Shown piece after piece: positions 25,612-35,337 of a DNA stretch of 64,000 nucleotides (position 1 is the stretch's first letter; each line of letters begins with the position of its first letter). This DNA is from Vitreoscilla massiliensis (GTDB taxonomy: Bacteria; Pseudomonadota; Gammaproteobacteria; Burkholderiales; Neisseriaceae), in the NCBI RefSeq assembly GCF_001457815.1, contig NZ_LN898221.1:186001-250000 (forward strand), written 5' to 3'. Under the pieces are notes generated by a model, which saw only the letters and a program-made list of their open reading frames with translations, was not told where the DNA came from and made no database searches. A program made the position numbers and the translations under genes.

Positions 25612-26922
25612 CTATTCTAATTCAATTGCCGCCGCCAATAAAGACAAACGTGCCATCACCCCGTAAACATAGAGGCGATTGTCTTCACAATTGGCCGGTG
25701 ATTCACGGTCGGCCACGCCCAAAGTGTTCCACTGTGCATAGCGGCGTTTGTCGGCGTCTTCGCTTTGGTAAGGGATTTCTTGGTCCATAGGAATAAAGCG
25801 CATGCCTGTCGCATTGAGGTTTTCATCTATGCCACGCGCCTCGTTCACACGGTAAAAACCACCGATGACAAATCTGTCCATCATGTACACTACCGGCTCA
25901 GACACGGCTTCGCCGACTTTTTCATAGGTGTAAATGCCTTCTTGCACGATGACCTCCGACACTTCCAAACCCTCTTTAATCACCGCCATTTTGTTGCGGT
26001 TTTTACGGTTGAGTTTGCGCACCTCATCGGCCGATTTCACGCTCATCACGCCCATGCCATATGTACCAGCATCGGCTTTGACAATGACAAACGGCGTATC
26101 TTGTATGCCTTTTTCGTCGTATTTGGCCTGTATCTTGTCCAATAAGCGCTGCACCACTTCTGCCAATTGGTCTTCGCCCTCGCGCTCGTGAAAATTGATG
26201 CCGCTGGCTTGTTCAAAATACGGATTGATGTCCCATTCGTCTATGCCGATGACTTGGGCAAATTCCGCCGCCACTTGGTCGTAAGCGGCAAAGTGTTGGG
26301 TTTTGCGGCGTGTGGTCCAGCCGCCTTTGAGCGGTGGCAACACCACTTGGTCTAAGCCTTGTAATAACTCAGGCACGCCGGCGGACAAATCGTTATTGAG
26401 CAACACCAAACAAGGATTGAAACCATCGGCCAATTGCAAACGCTCGCCAACGCGCGTTAACGGCTCTAACACCAATTCATTGTCCAAAGCCGTGGTAAAC
26501 GCAGTGGCCTCGGTGATTTCCGGATTCAGAGACCCGATACGCACTTCAAAACCAGCTGCTTCCAAGATTTTGCTCAAGGCATAGACGTTTTGCAGATAGA
26601 AGGTATTGCGGGTGTGGTTTTCTGGCACCAATAAAATAGACTTGGCCGTAGGGCAAGCGCGTTCAACCGCGTCTTGCGCCGCGATGACGGCGGTGGCCAA
26701 AAAATCGCTGTTGAGGTTGTTAAAGCCACCGGGGAACAAATTCATGTCGATGGAAGACATTTTGTAGCCGGCATTGCGAATGTCAACAGAACCATAAAAT
26801 GGAGGGGTGTGCTGGTGCCATTTGGCCCTAAACCAAGCTTCGATTTCGGTTTGTTTGTCTAAAATCACTTGCTGAAACGCAGCAGTATGTTGTTCAAATT
26901 GATCCAACATCGGAGTGTTCAT
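25612..26922 (-). CDS. gshA: Glutamate-cysteine ligase, proteobacterial GshA type
   Basis: About 436 residues from the ATG at 26922; a GTG at 26931 is an alternative. It makes gamma-glutamylcysteine, the first step of glutathione synthesis, with ATP. It belongs to the GshA family (PF08886) rather than the E. coli-type GshA. Recognised stretches are FYGSVDIRNAGYKMSSIDMN, NLFPGGFNNL, VIVKADAGTYGMGVMSVKSA (ATP-grasp-like) and VVYMMDRFVIGGFYRVNE. No gshB lies in the window. It is a single gene. Confidence 0.9.
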   Translation of the reverse strand: MNTPMLDQFEQHTAAFQQVILDKQTEIEAWFRAKWHQHTPPFYGSVDIRNAGYKMSSIDMNLFPGGFNNLNSDFLATAVIAAQDAVERACPTAKSILLVPENHTRNTFYLQNVYALSKILEAAGFEVRIGSLNPEITEATAFTTALDNELVLEPLTRVGERLQLADGFNPCLVLLNNDLSAGVPELLQGLDQVVLPPLKGGWTTRRKTQHFAAYDQVAAEFAQVIGIDEWDINPYFEQASGINFHEREGEDQLAEVVQRLLDKIQAKYDEKGIQDTPFVIVKADAGTYGMGVMSVKSADEVRKLNRKNRNKMAVIKEGLEVSEVIVQEGIYTYEKVGEAVSEPVVYMMDRFVIGGFYRVNEARGIDENLNATGMRFIPMDQEIPYQSEDADKRRYAQWNTLGVADRESPANCEDNRLYVYGVMARLSLLAAAIELE

Positions 26923-27127
26923 AAACGGCACGCTTTCTAAAAATTAACATGTAGGCAAGGACTTGTCGCAATAAAGTTGGAGACAAATCAACAAACCAAA
27001 AATAAGTGTAACACAGCGGTCAACTACCACTGTTCAAGGGTAATGGCTAACGATATCATCACACGGCATCGCCAACATTACAAAAATAATTACTTCTAAA
27101 TTTATACTCAAAGGGTCTATAAAAGGT

Positions 27128-27640
27128 ATGGTTAAGCATTCAATTCGCAATCTCTTCTTGGCCAGTGTCATCAGTTTGACTTTGGCCGCCTGTGGCAACG
27201 ACATCAAATCCGACATCATCTTGCTCGATCAAGCCGTCAGCCAATCGGGCATGAACGACAAAACCATGACCGAGCTGCAAAAAGAAATCGCTGCCGCCCG
27301 TTCACCGGAAGAATTCACCGTCGCCGCCGGCAAAATTCGCGATCAATACCAGCGCTACCACCAAGCGATCAATGCGCTGAATTTTAAAACCGACGAGGTG
27401 CGCGGCATCCGCGATGAATTGAGCACACAAAGTGGCGAATTGGTAAGCAGCTTGGACGAATTCGTCAACCTGAACATCCGTTCCAGCGTTTCTTACACAC
27501 CAGTACAAGCCGATCGTGTGCACGCCACCATCGCTCGTGCCGAAAACCAAATCCAAACCTCGGAAAAAAACACCTTACAAACGCTGAAAAAACTGCAGGC
27601 TTTGGGCAAAGATAATGGCGTGGACTTGCAAATTCAATAA
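27128..27640 (+). CDS. Hypothetical lipoprotein with coiled-coil character
   Basis: 170 residues. Signal peptide with a lipobox (SLTLAACGND), so Cys20 or 21 would be lipidated and the protein held in the inner or outer membrane. The mature part is hydrophilic and helical (MTELQKEIAAAR, VRGIRDELSTQSGELVSSLDE), suggesting coiled coil. AAAAGG precedes the ATG. No family recognised; it is a substrate for Lgt encoded in this window. Confidence 0.75.
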   Translation: MVKHSIRNLFLASVISLTLAACGNDIKSDIILLDQAVSQSGMNDKTMTELQKEIAAARSPEEFTVAAGKIRDQYQRYHQAINALNFKTDEVRGIRDELSTQSGELVSSLDEFVNLNIRSSVSYTPVQADRVHATIARAENQIQTSEKNTLQTLKKLQALGKDNGVDLQIQ

Positions 27641-27683
27641 GGCCAACGCGAAAAACATGCCACCGCAATGGTGGCATCGTTGT

Positions 27684-27695
27684 TTTACAGGCCGC
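27684..27695 (-). repeat. Single DUS-like repeat
   Basis: One reverse copy, TTTACAGGCCGC, between the lipoprotein and the YgiQ gene. Confidence 0.65.
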
Positions 27696-27810
27696 CTATT
27701 CTAAAAATAACCTTTATTTTCAATATTTTCTCTGACTTCCCTGCCGCTTAGAGCCAATTTGTGAGAAAATGCTGCACTTATAAAATTGCACGGCAAGACC
27801 TCATAACAGC

Positions 27811-30144
27811 ATGAACACACATCCTTCGGCGCAAAAGCCGATTTTTTCGTACAAAAAATACTGGGCCAAACGCTTTGGCACCGCGCCCTTCCTGCCCACC
27901 ACCCGTGCCGAAATGGACGAATTGGGTTGGGATTCTTGCGACATCATCATCGTCACTGGCGACGCTTACATCGACCACCCGAGTTTCGGCATGGCGCTGG
28001 TTGGCCGTTTGTACGAGGCGCAAGGCTATCGCGTTGGCATCATTGCCCAACCCGATTGGACCAGTGTGGATGCCTTCCGTGAATTGGGCGAACCGAATCT
28101 GTTCTTCGGTGTGACCTCGGGCAATATGGACTCGATGATTAACCGCTACACCGCCGACAAAAAACCCCGCTCCGATGATGCCTACACCCCCAATGCCGAA
28201 CCCAACAAGCGGCCAGACCGCGCGGTGGTGGTGTATTCACAACGTTGTAAAGAAGCGTATCCGGGCGTGGACGTGATGATAGGTTCGATTGAAGCGAGTT
28301 TGCGCCGCATCGCCCAATATGATTTTTGGTCGGACAAAGTGCGTCCGTCCATCCTCATCAATGCCCGTGCCGACATTTTGCTGTACGGCAGTGGCGAACG
28401 TGCCTTAATCGAAGTGGCCGAGCGCCGCGCCAAAGGCATACGCCTCAAAGACATCCGCGATGTGCGCGGCACCGCTTTCTTGATTCAACACGGCAAAACC
28501 CCCGACAACCAAGAGTGGACCGAAATCGATTCCACCACGGTGGACGTACCCGGCAAAGTCGACACGCTGTTAAGCCCATACATGGAGTACAGCCCCGAAG
28601 AATTAGCGGCGCGCGATGAAGAAGTGAAAGAACACGCCAAACCAGTGGTGTTCATGAGTGCGAAAGAGCGTGCAGAAGCCCGTCGCCAAGCGCGTCACCA
28701 ACAAGTGGTGCGCATACCGAGTTTTGAAGCCGTGGCTTACGATCCTGTGCTCTATGCACACGCCAGCCGCACCTTGCATTTGGAATCCAACCCTGGCAAT
28801 GCCCGCGCCTTGGTGCAAATGCACGGCGAGCGCGATGTGTGGCTGAATCCGCCTCCCATCCCATTGACCACCGAAGAAATGGACTATGTGTTTGGCTTGC
28901 CATACGCGCGCAATCCGCATCCAAGCTATGGTAATGCCCACATCCCGGCTTGGGAAATGATTCGTTTCTCCATCAACATCATGCGTGGCTGTTTTGGTGG
29001 CTGTACCTTCTGTTCGATTACCGAACACGAAGGCCGCATCATCCAAAGCCGTTCGCACGAATCGGTAATTAAGGAAATCGAAGAAATCCGCGACAAAACC
29101 AACGATTTCAAAGGCTATATTTCCGACTTGGGCGGCCCTACCGCCAATATGTACCGCATGGCGTGCAAATCGCACGACATCGAGAAAAACTGCCGCAAGC
29201 TTTCTTGTGTATGGCCAGACATATGCCCGAATTTGAATACCGACCACTCGTCTTTGATTGAGCTGTACCGCAAAGCGCGTTCGGTAGAAGGCGTGAAGAA
29301 AATCAGCATAGGCTCGGGTCTGCGCTACGATTTGGCGGTGGAAAGCCCCGAATACATCAAAGAATTGGTGACCCACCACGTAGGCGGTTATTTGAAAATT
29401 GCCCCTGAACACACCGAAGCTGGCCCATTGTCGATGATGATGAAGCCTGAGATGAAGAAATACGACCGATTCAAAGAATTGTTTGAAAAAGCCAGCAAAG
29501 AAGCCCGCAAAGAACAATATTTGATTCCGTATTTCATCGCCGCCCACCCTGGCACTTCAGACGAAGACATGATGAATTTGGCGCTGTGGCTGAAGAAAAA
29601 CAACTTCCGCCTCGACCAAGTGCAAACCTTTATGCCAACGCCTATGGCTTTGGCGACGACGATGTGGCATACAGGCCGCAATCCGCTGAAAAAACTGTCG
29701 CGCAGCTCCAGCAAAGTCGACATCGTCAAAGAAGGCAAACGCCGCAAATTGCACAAAGCCTTTTTGCGCTACCACCATCCAGACAACTGGCCAATGCTGC
29801 GCAATGCCTTGCACGATATGGGTCGCGACGATTTGATTGGTTATGGCAAGAAACACCTGATTCCGCCAACTCAGCCTGCTGATTGGGTGCCGCCGGTGAA
29901 AGGTGCCTCCAAAGCCAAAGGCAAGCAAGGACAGGCCGCCACCAACAGCGCTGCCAATCCTAGCCGCCAAACCACCAAAGGCAAATTCCAAACCGCGCGC
30001 ACGGCTTGGCATCCAAACGAGCGTTTCCAAGATGCGCCCAAAGGCAAAACCGCGGGCAAATCTTCGCCTCAAGCAGGTAGCAAAACCGGCGCGGCAGGCA
30101 AAGCCACAGGTGCAGCCAAACGCGGCAAACCCAAAGCGCGTTAA
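27811..30144 (+). CDS. ygiQ: YgiQ-family radical SAM protein
   Basis: 777 residues. An N-terminal cobalamin-binding-like (UPF0313) region (SFGMALVGRLYEAQGYRVGI) leads into the radical SAM core. Its [4Fe-4S] cluster cysteines are in CFGGCTFC (Cys394, 398, 401). YGNAHIPAWEMI and GLRYDLAVESPEYIKELV are typical of the family, whose reaction is unknown. The last 90 or so residues form a low-complexity basic tail (lysine, alanine, glycine rich) not needed for the fold, perhaps binding nucleic acid. A classical terminator follows. Confidence 0.92.
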   Translation: MNTHPSAQKPIFSYKKYWAKRFGTAPFLPTTRAEMDELGWDSCDIIIVTGDAYIDHPSFGMALVGRLYEAQGYRVGIIAQPDWTSVDAFRELGEPNLFFGVTSGNMDSMINRYTADKKPRSDDAYTPNAEPNKRPDRAVVVYSQRCKEAYPGVDVMIGSIEASLRRIAQYDFWSDKVRPSILINARADILLYGSGERALIEVAERRAKGIRLKDIRDVRGTAFLIQHGKTPDNQEWTEIDSTTVDVPGKVDTLLSPYMEYSPEELAARDEEVKEHAKPVVFMSAKERAEARRQARHQQVVRIPSFEAVAYDPVLYAHASRTLHLESNPGNARALVQMHGERDVWLNPPPIPLTTEEMDYVFGLPYARNPHPSYGNAHIPAWEMIRFSINIMRGCFGGCTFCSITEHEGRIIQSRSHESVIKEIEEIRDKTNDFKGYISDLGGPTANMYRMACKSHDIEKNCRKLSCVWPDICPNLNTDHSSLIELYRKARSVEGVKKISIGSGLRYDLAVESPEYIKELVTHHVGGYLKIAPEHTEAGPLSMMMKPEMKKYDRFKELFEKASKEARKEQYLIPYFIAAHPGTSDEDMMNLALWLKKNNFRLDQVQTFMPTPMALATTMWHTGRNPLKKLSRSSSKVDIVKEGKRRKLHKAFLRYHHPDNWPMLRNALHDMGRDDLIGYGKKHLIPPTQPADWVPPVKGASKAKGKQGQAATNSAANPSRQTTKGKFQTARTAWHPNERFQDAPKGKTAGKSSPQAGSKTGAAGKATGAAKRGKPKAR

Positions 30145-30170
30145 GCCGCCACAAAATTGAAAATCTCTGC

Positions 30171-30200
30171 ATACCACAGCCACGGCTGTGGTATTTTTTA
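30171..30200 (+). terminator. Rho-independent terminator after ygiQ
   Basis: Stem ATACCACAGCC/GGCTGTGGTAT followed by a T run; not related to the DUS-like repeat. Confidence 0.9.
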
Positions 30201-30275
30201 TGCTATGGTGGTGTTGGCAGTCTCTGTATTTACCACTCTTTTTTGGCAACTCTTTTTCGTGCACAAGGACAGACG

Positions 30276-31295
30276 ATGGACAATCAACAATGGTATATCG
30301 GCAGCAATAAAGGCATAGAACACATCTTAAGCCGGCCTGTAAACGCCGCTGCGGCGCCACAAGCGCATGAAATCAGCGTCGCCATCCACAGCAATTCCTT
30401 GAATTACCATGATTTGGGCGTGGTGATGGGGATGATGCCAGTTGAGGGAGAACGGGTATTGTTATCCGATGCTGCCGGTGTGGTCACGGCAGTGGGCAGC
30501 GAGGTCAGTGAATTTAAGGTCGGCGACAAAGTCGTGTCGACGTTTTTCCCTACTTGGCACCGTGGCAAACCCGAATTCATCGGTTTTGGCGGCGTTCCGG
30601 GCGATGGCACCGACGGCTATGCGCAACACCACGTCACGGTAGACCAACACGCGTTTACCCACATTCCCGCGCATTTTGATTTGGCCCAAGCGGCGACCAT
30701 CCCCACTGCCGGCATTACCGCTTGGCGCGCTTTGGTGGTAGAAGGCCAGTTACAGGCCGGCCAAACCGTGCTCATCCAAGGCACTGGCGGCGTGTCGGTG
30801 TATGCCTGCCAATTGGCGCATGCCATGGGCGCGAAAATCATCGCCACCTCGTCCAGCGACGACAAATTGAGCGAGATGCAAAAACTCGGTGCCGATGTGT
30901 TGATTAATTACCGCAAACACCCTGATTGGGGGCAGCAAGTGGCGGAATTGGGCGGTGCCGATGTGGTGGTGGAAGTGGGCGGTGCACAAACCATGGTGCA
31001 GTCTTTATTGGCGGTCAAACCCGCCGGCGTTATTGCCTTAATCGGCGTGTTAAGCGGCATGGACAGCCCCTTGCCGATAGGGTTGATGCTGAACAAGCAA
31101 ATCGCCATCAAATCCGTGCTCACCGGCAACCGCGAACAGCAATTGGCCTTTATCGCCGATTTGGAACGTTACCGCATTCAGCCCATCATCAGCAAAACCT
31201 TTGCCATAGCCGATTTACAGGCCGCTTTTGCCTATCAAGCATCGCAACAACACTTGGGCAAAATCATCGTCACCCATCCCATCGCACAGGCTTAA
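30276..31295 (+). CDS. Zinc-independent MDR-family alcohol dehydrogenase/quinone reductase
   Basis: About 339 residues from the ATG at 30276, preceded by AAGGACAG. Medium-chain dehydrogenase fold: GroES-like N-terminal part (HSNSLNYHDLGVVMG, DAAGVVTAVG) and Rossmann part with VLIQGTGGVSVYACQLA. The structural and catalytic zinc cysteines of classic ADHs are missing, which puts it with zinc-independent NADPH oxidoreductases. Substrate unknown. Repeat copies in frame encode SRPVN near the start and DLQAA near the end. Confidence 0.88.
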   Translation: MDNQQWYIGSNKGIEHILSRPVNAAAAPQAHEISVAIHSNSLNYHDLGVVMGMMPVEGERVLLSDAAGVVTAVGSEVSEFKVGDKVVSTFFPTWHRGKPEFIGFGGVPGDGTDGYAQHHVTVDQHAFTHIPAHFDLAQAATIPTAGITAWRALVVEGQLQAGQTVLIQGTGGVSVYACQLAHAMGAKIIATSSSDDKLSEMQKLGADVLINYRKHPDWGQQVAELGGADVVVEVGGAQTMVQSLLAVKPAGVIALIGVLSGMDSPLPIGLMLNKQIAIKSVLTGNREQQLAFIADLERYRIQPIISKTFAIADLQAAFAYQASQQHLGKIIVTHPIAQA

Positions 31296-31311
31296 AGCCA
31301 CAGCTGTGTTG

Positions 31312-31356
31312 AATACACCACACCCCAAGTCAGCACATACTGGCTTGGGGTGTATT
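31312..31356. terminator. Inverted repeat between convergent genes
   Basis: ACACCCCAAG (31320-31329) pairs with CTTGGGGTGT (31343-31352); a hairpin past the oxidoreductase stop. No strong T run, so termination is uncertain. Confidence 0.5.
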
Positions 31357-31357
31357 G

Positions 31358-31372
31358 ATGCGGCCTGTAAAC
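31358..31372 (+). repeat. Single DUS-like repeat
   Basis: ATGCGGCCTGTAAAC just beyond the end of the efflux operon's last gene. Confidence 0.7.
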
Positions 31373-31387
31373 CTTAGACTATGCTAC

Positions 31388-32515
31388 TTAAGCCATGGTA
31401 TGTATGGTGTTTTTAAAGCGTTTCAAGGCCAAGTAAAAGAACACGCTGCCGATGATGAACAGCCCTAAAAATGATGGCCACACCACCTCAAACCCGGCAC
31501 CACGGAACAAAATCGCTTGTGCCAATTTGATAAAATGCGTGGTCGGCGCCGCCAACATCAGGTGTTGCACCATCTCCGGCATGCTTTCACGCGGCGTTTG
31601 CCCGCCCGACAGCATTTCCATAGGCAGCAACACCATCATCAACAGCAAACCAAATTGCGGCATCGATTTCGCCACCGTGGCCATGAAAATGCCCATAGAG
31701 GTGGTGGCAAACAACATCAACACCGCGCCCGCAAAAAACAGCGTCAGCGAGCCAGCAATTGGCACCTCCAGCGCCCAACGCACCACCGCTTGCAAAGACA
31801 CAAACGCGGCAATCAACACCACCAAACTCATGGACCAGACTTTGGCGGTCATGATTTCAAACACCGTCACCGGCATCACCAGCAAGTGCTCAACCGTGCC
31901 ATGCTCGCGCTCGCGAATTAAGGCCGCGCCGGTCAAAATAATCGACAACATGGTGACATTGTTGACCACTTGCATGATGCTGTTGAGCCAAGTGCTGTCC
32001 AAAGTTGGGTTAAAACGCGCGCGCAAGGCCAATCCCACCGGCAGCGCGTTGTTGCCACGGTAGCGCTGGCTGAACTCATTCACCTCGGCATTGATGATTT
32101 GCTGAATCGCGCCATTGCCGGTAAAGGCCTGACTCATGCGCGTGGCGTCGATGTTCAATTGCAAACTGGTTTGTTTGCCTGCCACCACATCGGCCTGTAA
32201 ACCATGGGGAATAATCAAGGCAAACGTGTACAAGCCCTCGTCCATACCGCGGTCTATGTCTTGGTAGCTGACCATTTGCGCCTCGGTAAAATGCGGCGGG
32301 TAGAAAGCGGCGGCGATTTTGTTCGACAATTGCGATTGGTCTTCATCGACGATGGCAATCGGCGCGCGCGTTAAGGTTTCAGGCACAGCCTTGGAGCTGG
32401 AATACACCGAAAACGTGAACGAAAACACAATCAACACCAACATGACCGGATCGCGCCACAAACTCCACAATTCCTTCACCCCCAAGCGGTAAATATTCCA
32501 CAAAGATTGCATCAT
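31388..32515 (-). CDS. ABC-2 type permease of the efflux operon (YhhJ-like)
   Basis: 375 residues starting at the ATG at 32515, which shares a base with the rbbA stop (TAATG), so the two are translationally coupled. One N-terminal helix (residues about 15-35), a large periplasmic domain, then five helices. The family's RERE-HGTVEHLLVMPV and GGQTPRESMPE signatures are present. With RbbA it would form the membrane part of an exporter. An in-frame repeat copy encodes GLQADVVAG-like sequence near 32197. Substrate unknown. Confidence 0.9.
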   Translation of the reverse strand: MMQSLWNIYRLGVKELWSLWRDPVMLVLIVFSFTFSVYSSSKAVPETLTRAPIAIVDEDQSQLSNKIAAAFYPPHFTEAQMVSYQDIDRGMDEGLYTFALIIPHGLQADVVAGKQTSLQLNIDATRMSQAFTGNGAIQQIINAEVNEFSQRYRGNNALPVGLALRARFNPTLDSTWLNSIMQVVNNVTMLSIILTGAALIREREHGTVEHLLVMPVTVFEIMTAKVWSMSLVVLIAAFVSLQAVVRWALEVPIAGSLTLFFAGAVLMLFATTSMGIFMATVAKSMPQFGLLLMMVLLPMEMLSGGQTPRESMPEMVQHLMLAAPTTHFIKLAQAILFRGAGFEVVWPSFLGLFIIGSVFFYLALKRFKNTIHTMA

Positions 32516-35337
32516 TACCGCTCCTGCTTTTTCAATAATAAGATGGCCACACCCAAAATCACCGGTATGGTCACGGTCAGCATCCACAAATTGTGGTGCA
32601 AATCAGCAAAATGCAGCGCTTTGTTGAACACACCGCGGCTGATGTTAATCATCGACGTGGTTGGATAAACCTCGCCAAACACGCGCCCAAAACCCTCCAT
32701 AGACGACACCGGATTGATCATGCCGGAGAATTGCACCGCCGGCATGATGGTGCCGATTAAGGTGAAAAACATCGCCGCAATTTGGCTTTTGGTCAGCGTT
32801 GAAGCGAGTAAACCCATGCCAGTGGCGATGATGACGTACAGCAACGCCGCCAAAGACAAGGTCAAGAAACTGCCTTTGATGGGCACCCCAAACAGCGTCA
32901 CCGCCAACAGCGTCATCAACAGGTAATTGATGAAGCCCAACACGATGTACGGCACTTGTTTGCCCAGTAAAAACTCGGTCTTGCTCACTGGCGTGACATA
33001 CAAATTGATGATGGAGCCGTTTTCTTTTTCACGCACCACCGCCAAAGCGGTCAAAATCGCGGGCAACATCAACAGCAACAGCGGTATCACCGCCGGCACC
33101 ATCGCCGGTAAACTGGTGACGTCTGGGTTATAGCGATAGCGGGTTTCCACCGTGACCGCACTGCCAACACTCAGGCCGATTTTGGCCTTGATTTGCTCGA
33201 GCAGCCACGTTTGGTGTATCGCTTGCACATAGCCTTGCACGGTTTCAGCACGCGTTGGCATCGCGCCGTCTATCCACGCTGCCACTTCCACTGGCTGACC
33301 GCTGCTGCTTTTCTTGGCAAAATTCGGCGGGATTTCCACTGCCAAGGCCAATTCGCCGTTTTGTAAGCGTCTGTCCATGTCGGCCTCATCGCTTAAAGGC
33401 GTCTTCTCGATGAAATACGGCGAGCCCGACAAACTCAAGGCGTAATTGGAGCTGAGCGTGGACTGGTCACGGTCGAGTACCGCATAGGTCAAGTCTTCCA
33501 CGTCCATGCTGATGCCATAACCCATTACCAACATCAAAATGATCGAGCCCATCAAGGCCATGATGGCGCGGATGCGGTCGCGTCTGAGCTCCAAGGCTTC
33601 GCACCAGGTGTAACTGAGCAAACGCTGCAAACTGAAGTAACGCGGCCTGTAAGCGGCCTGTAAGCCCGTTTTTGCATTTTCTGTCTGGTCGGGTAACGCT
33701 ATGGCGGTGTGATTGCTCGCTTCTGACTCTGGTTCTAATTCAGGTTCAGGCTCAGTTACGACTTGTTCTGCTGGTTTGGCAGCCGCATCGGTGCCCGCGC
33801 CCGCTTCCAGCAAATAACCAATAAACGCGTCTTCCAATGAAGCCGCGCCACGCTTGGCCACCAGCGCCGCCGGTGCATCGCTGTCCAATACCTTACCTGC
33901 GTGCATCATCGACATGCGGTCGCAGCGTTCGGCCTCGTTCATAAAGTGGGTGGAAATAAAAATGGTGACCCGATCTTGGCGCGACAATTGAATCAAGAAT
34001 TGCCAAAAATTGTCGCGCGACACTGGGTCTACCCCCGAAGTCGGTTCGTCCAGAATCAAGATTTCAGGGTTGTGCACCAAGGCCACGGCCAAAGACAAGC
34101 GCTGGCGCACACCCAAAGGCAAGGCATCGGGCAAGGCATCGCCCAGCTCGGCCAAATCAAAGCGCTGCATCATCGCCGCCACGCGTTCATCCAACTCGGT
34201 TTCCGGCACATGATAGAGGCGCGCATGCAAGACCAGGTTTTGCAACACCGTCAATTCCGAATACAGCGAAAACGCCTGTGACATATAGCCGACACGGCGG
34301 CGGGTTTCAATATTGCCACTGTTGACCTCTTGCCCAAACAGCCACGCCCGCCCTTCGCTGGCAGGCAGCAAGCCGGTCAAAATCTTCATGGTGGTGGACT
34401 TGCCGCAACCATTCGAGCCCAGAAATCCAAAAATCTCGCCACGGCGTATTTTAAAATTAACATGGTCGACTGCGGTAAAATCGCCAAAGCGTATGGTCAA
34501 GTCTTCCGCTTCGATGGCATAGGCTTCGCTCTCATCCACCACCAAAGGCGGAATGTGGATTTCTTGGTAATTGTTTTTCTTTTCAGCGGGCAATAATTGG
34601 ATGTAAGCCGCTTCCAAATCGGCGCTGCCTACCGAGGCCAACAATTCGGTCGGCGTGCCCGTGGCCAAGACCTTGCCCGCATCCATCATCACCAGCCAGT
34701 CGAAGGTCTGCGCCTCATCCATGTAAGCGGTGGCCACCATCACGCTCATTTCAGGCCTATCCACACGGATGCGCTGAATCAATTCCCAAAACTGTGCCCG
34801 TGCCAACGGGTCGACGCCGGTAGTGGGTTCGTCCAAAATCAGCAAATCCGGGTCGTGAATTAAGGCGCAACACAGACTCAGCTTTTGCTTCATGCCGCCA
34901 GACAACTTGCCCGCAGGCCGGTCCAGAAACTTGTACAGGCCGGTGCTTTGGGTCAAATCGTCGATGCGGCGCCGCCGCTCAGCGGCATTGTGGCCAAACA
35001 AGCGCGAGAAAAATTGCAGGTTTTCTTCTACCGACAGACTGTGGTACAGATTCTTGCCCAAGCCTTGCGGCATGTAAGCGATATTGGGGCAAACACGGTT
35101 GCGGTGTCTTTTCAGCCCCATGTCACCGCCCAGCACCCACACCGAACCTTCTTGTATCTGGCGTGAGCCGGCAATCAGCGACAGCAAACTGGATTTGCCG
35201 ACGCCATCGGGGCCGATAAACCCCACCATCTTGCCGGCGGGCAAGTCCAAATCAATTTGGTTCAAGGCCAAGGTTTTGCCATAGCGCAAACTCACCGCCG
35301 TGATTGTGGCGACGTTGCCGCTTGCTTGTGTTCCCAT
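32515..35337 (-). CDS. rbbA: RbbA-like fused ATPase-ATPase-permease
   Basis: 940 residues. ABC domain 1 has Walker A GPDGVGKSS (42-50) and LSGGMKQKLSL with LLILDEPTTGVDP. Domain 2 has GSNGCGKSTT and a loose signature LPLGVRQRLSLA, typical for this family. A proline/glutamate-rich linker carries two tandem DUS-like repeats in frame (33642-33664). The C-terminal ABC-2 permease (six helices) follows. E. coli RbbA is described as ribosome-associated, but in this operon, between an HlyD adaptor and a second permease, an export role is more likely. It overlaps both neighbours by one base. Confidence 0.93.
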   Translation of the reverse strand: MGTQASGNVATITAVSLRYGKTLALNQIDLDLPAGKMVGFIGPDGVGKSSLLSLIAGSRQIQEGSVWVLGGDMGLKRHRNRVCPNIAYMPQGLGKNLYHSLSVEENLQFFSRLFGHNAAERRRRIDDLTQSTGLYKFLDRPAGKLSGGMKQKLSLCCALIHDPDLLILDEPTTGVDPLARAQFWELIQRIRVDRPEMSVMVATAYMDEAQTFDWLVMMDAGKVLATGTPTELLASVGSADLEAAYIQLLPAEKKNNYQEIHIPPLVVDESEAYAIEAEDLTIRFGDFTAVDHVNFKIRRGEIFGFLGSNGCGKSTTMKILTGLLPASEGRAWLFGQEVNSGNIETRRRVGYMSQAFSLYSELTVLQNLVLHARLYHVPETELDERVAAMMQRFDLAELGDALPDALPLGVRQRLSLAVALVHNPEILILDEPTSGVDPVSRDNFWQFLIQLSRQDRVTIFISTHFMNEAERCDRMSMMHAGKVLDSDAPAALVAKRGAASLEDAFIGYLLEAGAGTDAAAKPAEQVVTEPEPELEPESEASNHTAIALPDQTENAKTGLQAAYRPRYFSLQRLLSYTWCEALELRRDRIRAIMALMGSIILMLVMGYGISMDVEDLTYAVLDRDQSTLSSNYALSLSGSPYFIEKTPLSDEADMDRRLQNGELALAVEIPPNFAKKSSSGQPVEVAAWIDGAMPTRAETVQGYVQAIHQTWLLEQIKAKIGLSVGSAVTVETRYRYNPDVTSLPAMVPAVIPLLLLMLPAILTALAVVREKENGSIINLYVTPVSKTEFLLGKQVPYIVLGFINYLLMTLLAVTLFGVPIKGSFLTLSLAALLYVIIATGMGLLASTLTKSQIAAMFFTLIGTIMPAVQFSGMINPVSSMEGFGRVFGEVYPTTSMINISRGVFNKALHFADLHHNLWMLTVTIPVILGVAILLLKKQER
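33642..33664 (+). repeat. Tandem pair of DUS-like repeats inside rbbA
   Basis: Two direct copies of GCGGCCTGTAA with an exact 11-base period, inside the linker of RbbA. On the coding strand they read GLQAAYRPRY. Confidence 0.8.

Noticed and set aside
28603..29547. A 314-codon minus-strand open frame
   Set aside because: Antisense to the radical SAM core of ygiQ. Its composition (many His, Phe, Arg) is that of a reverse-strand shadow.
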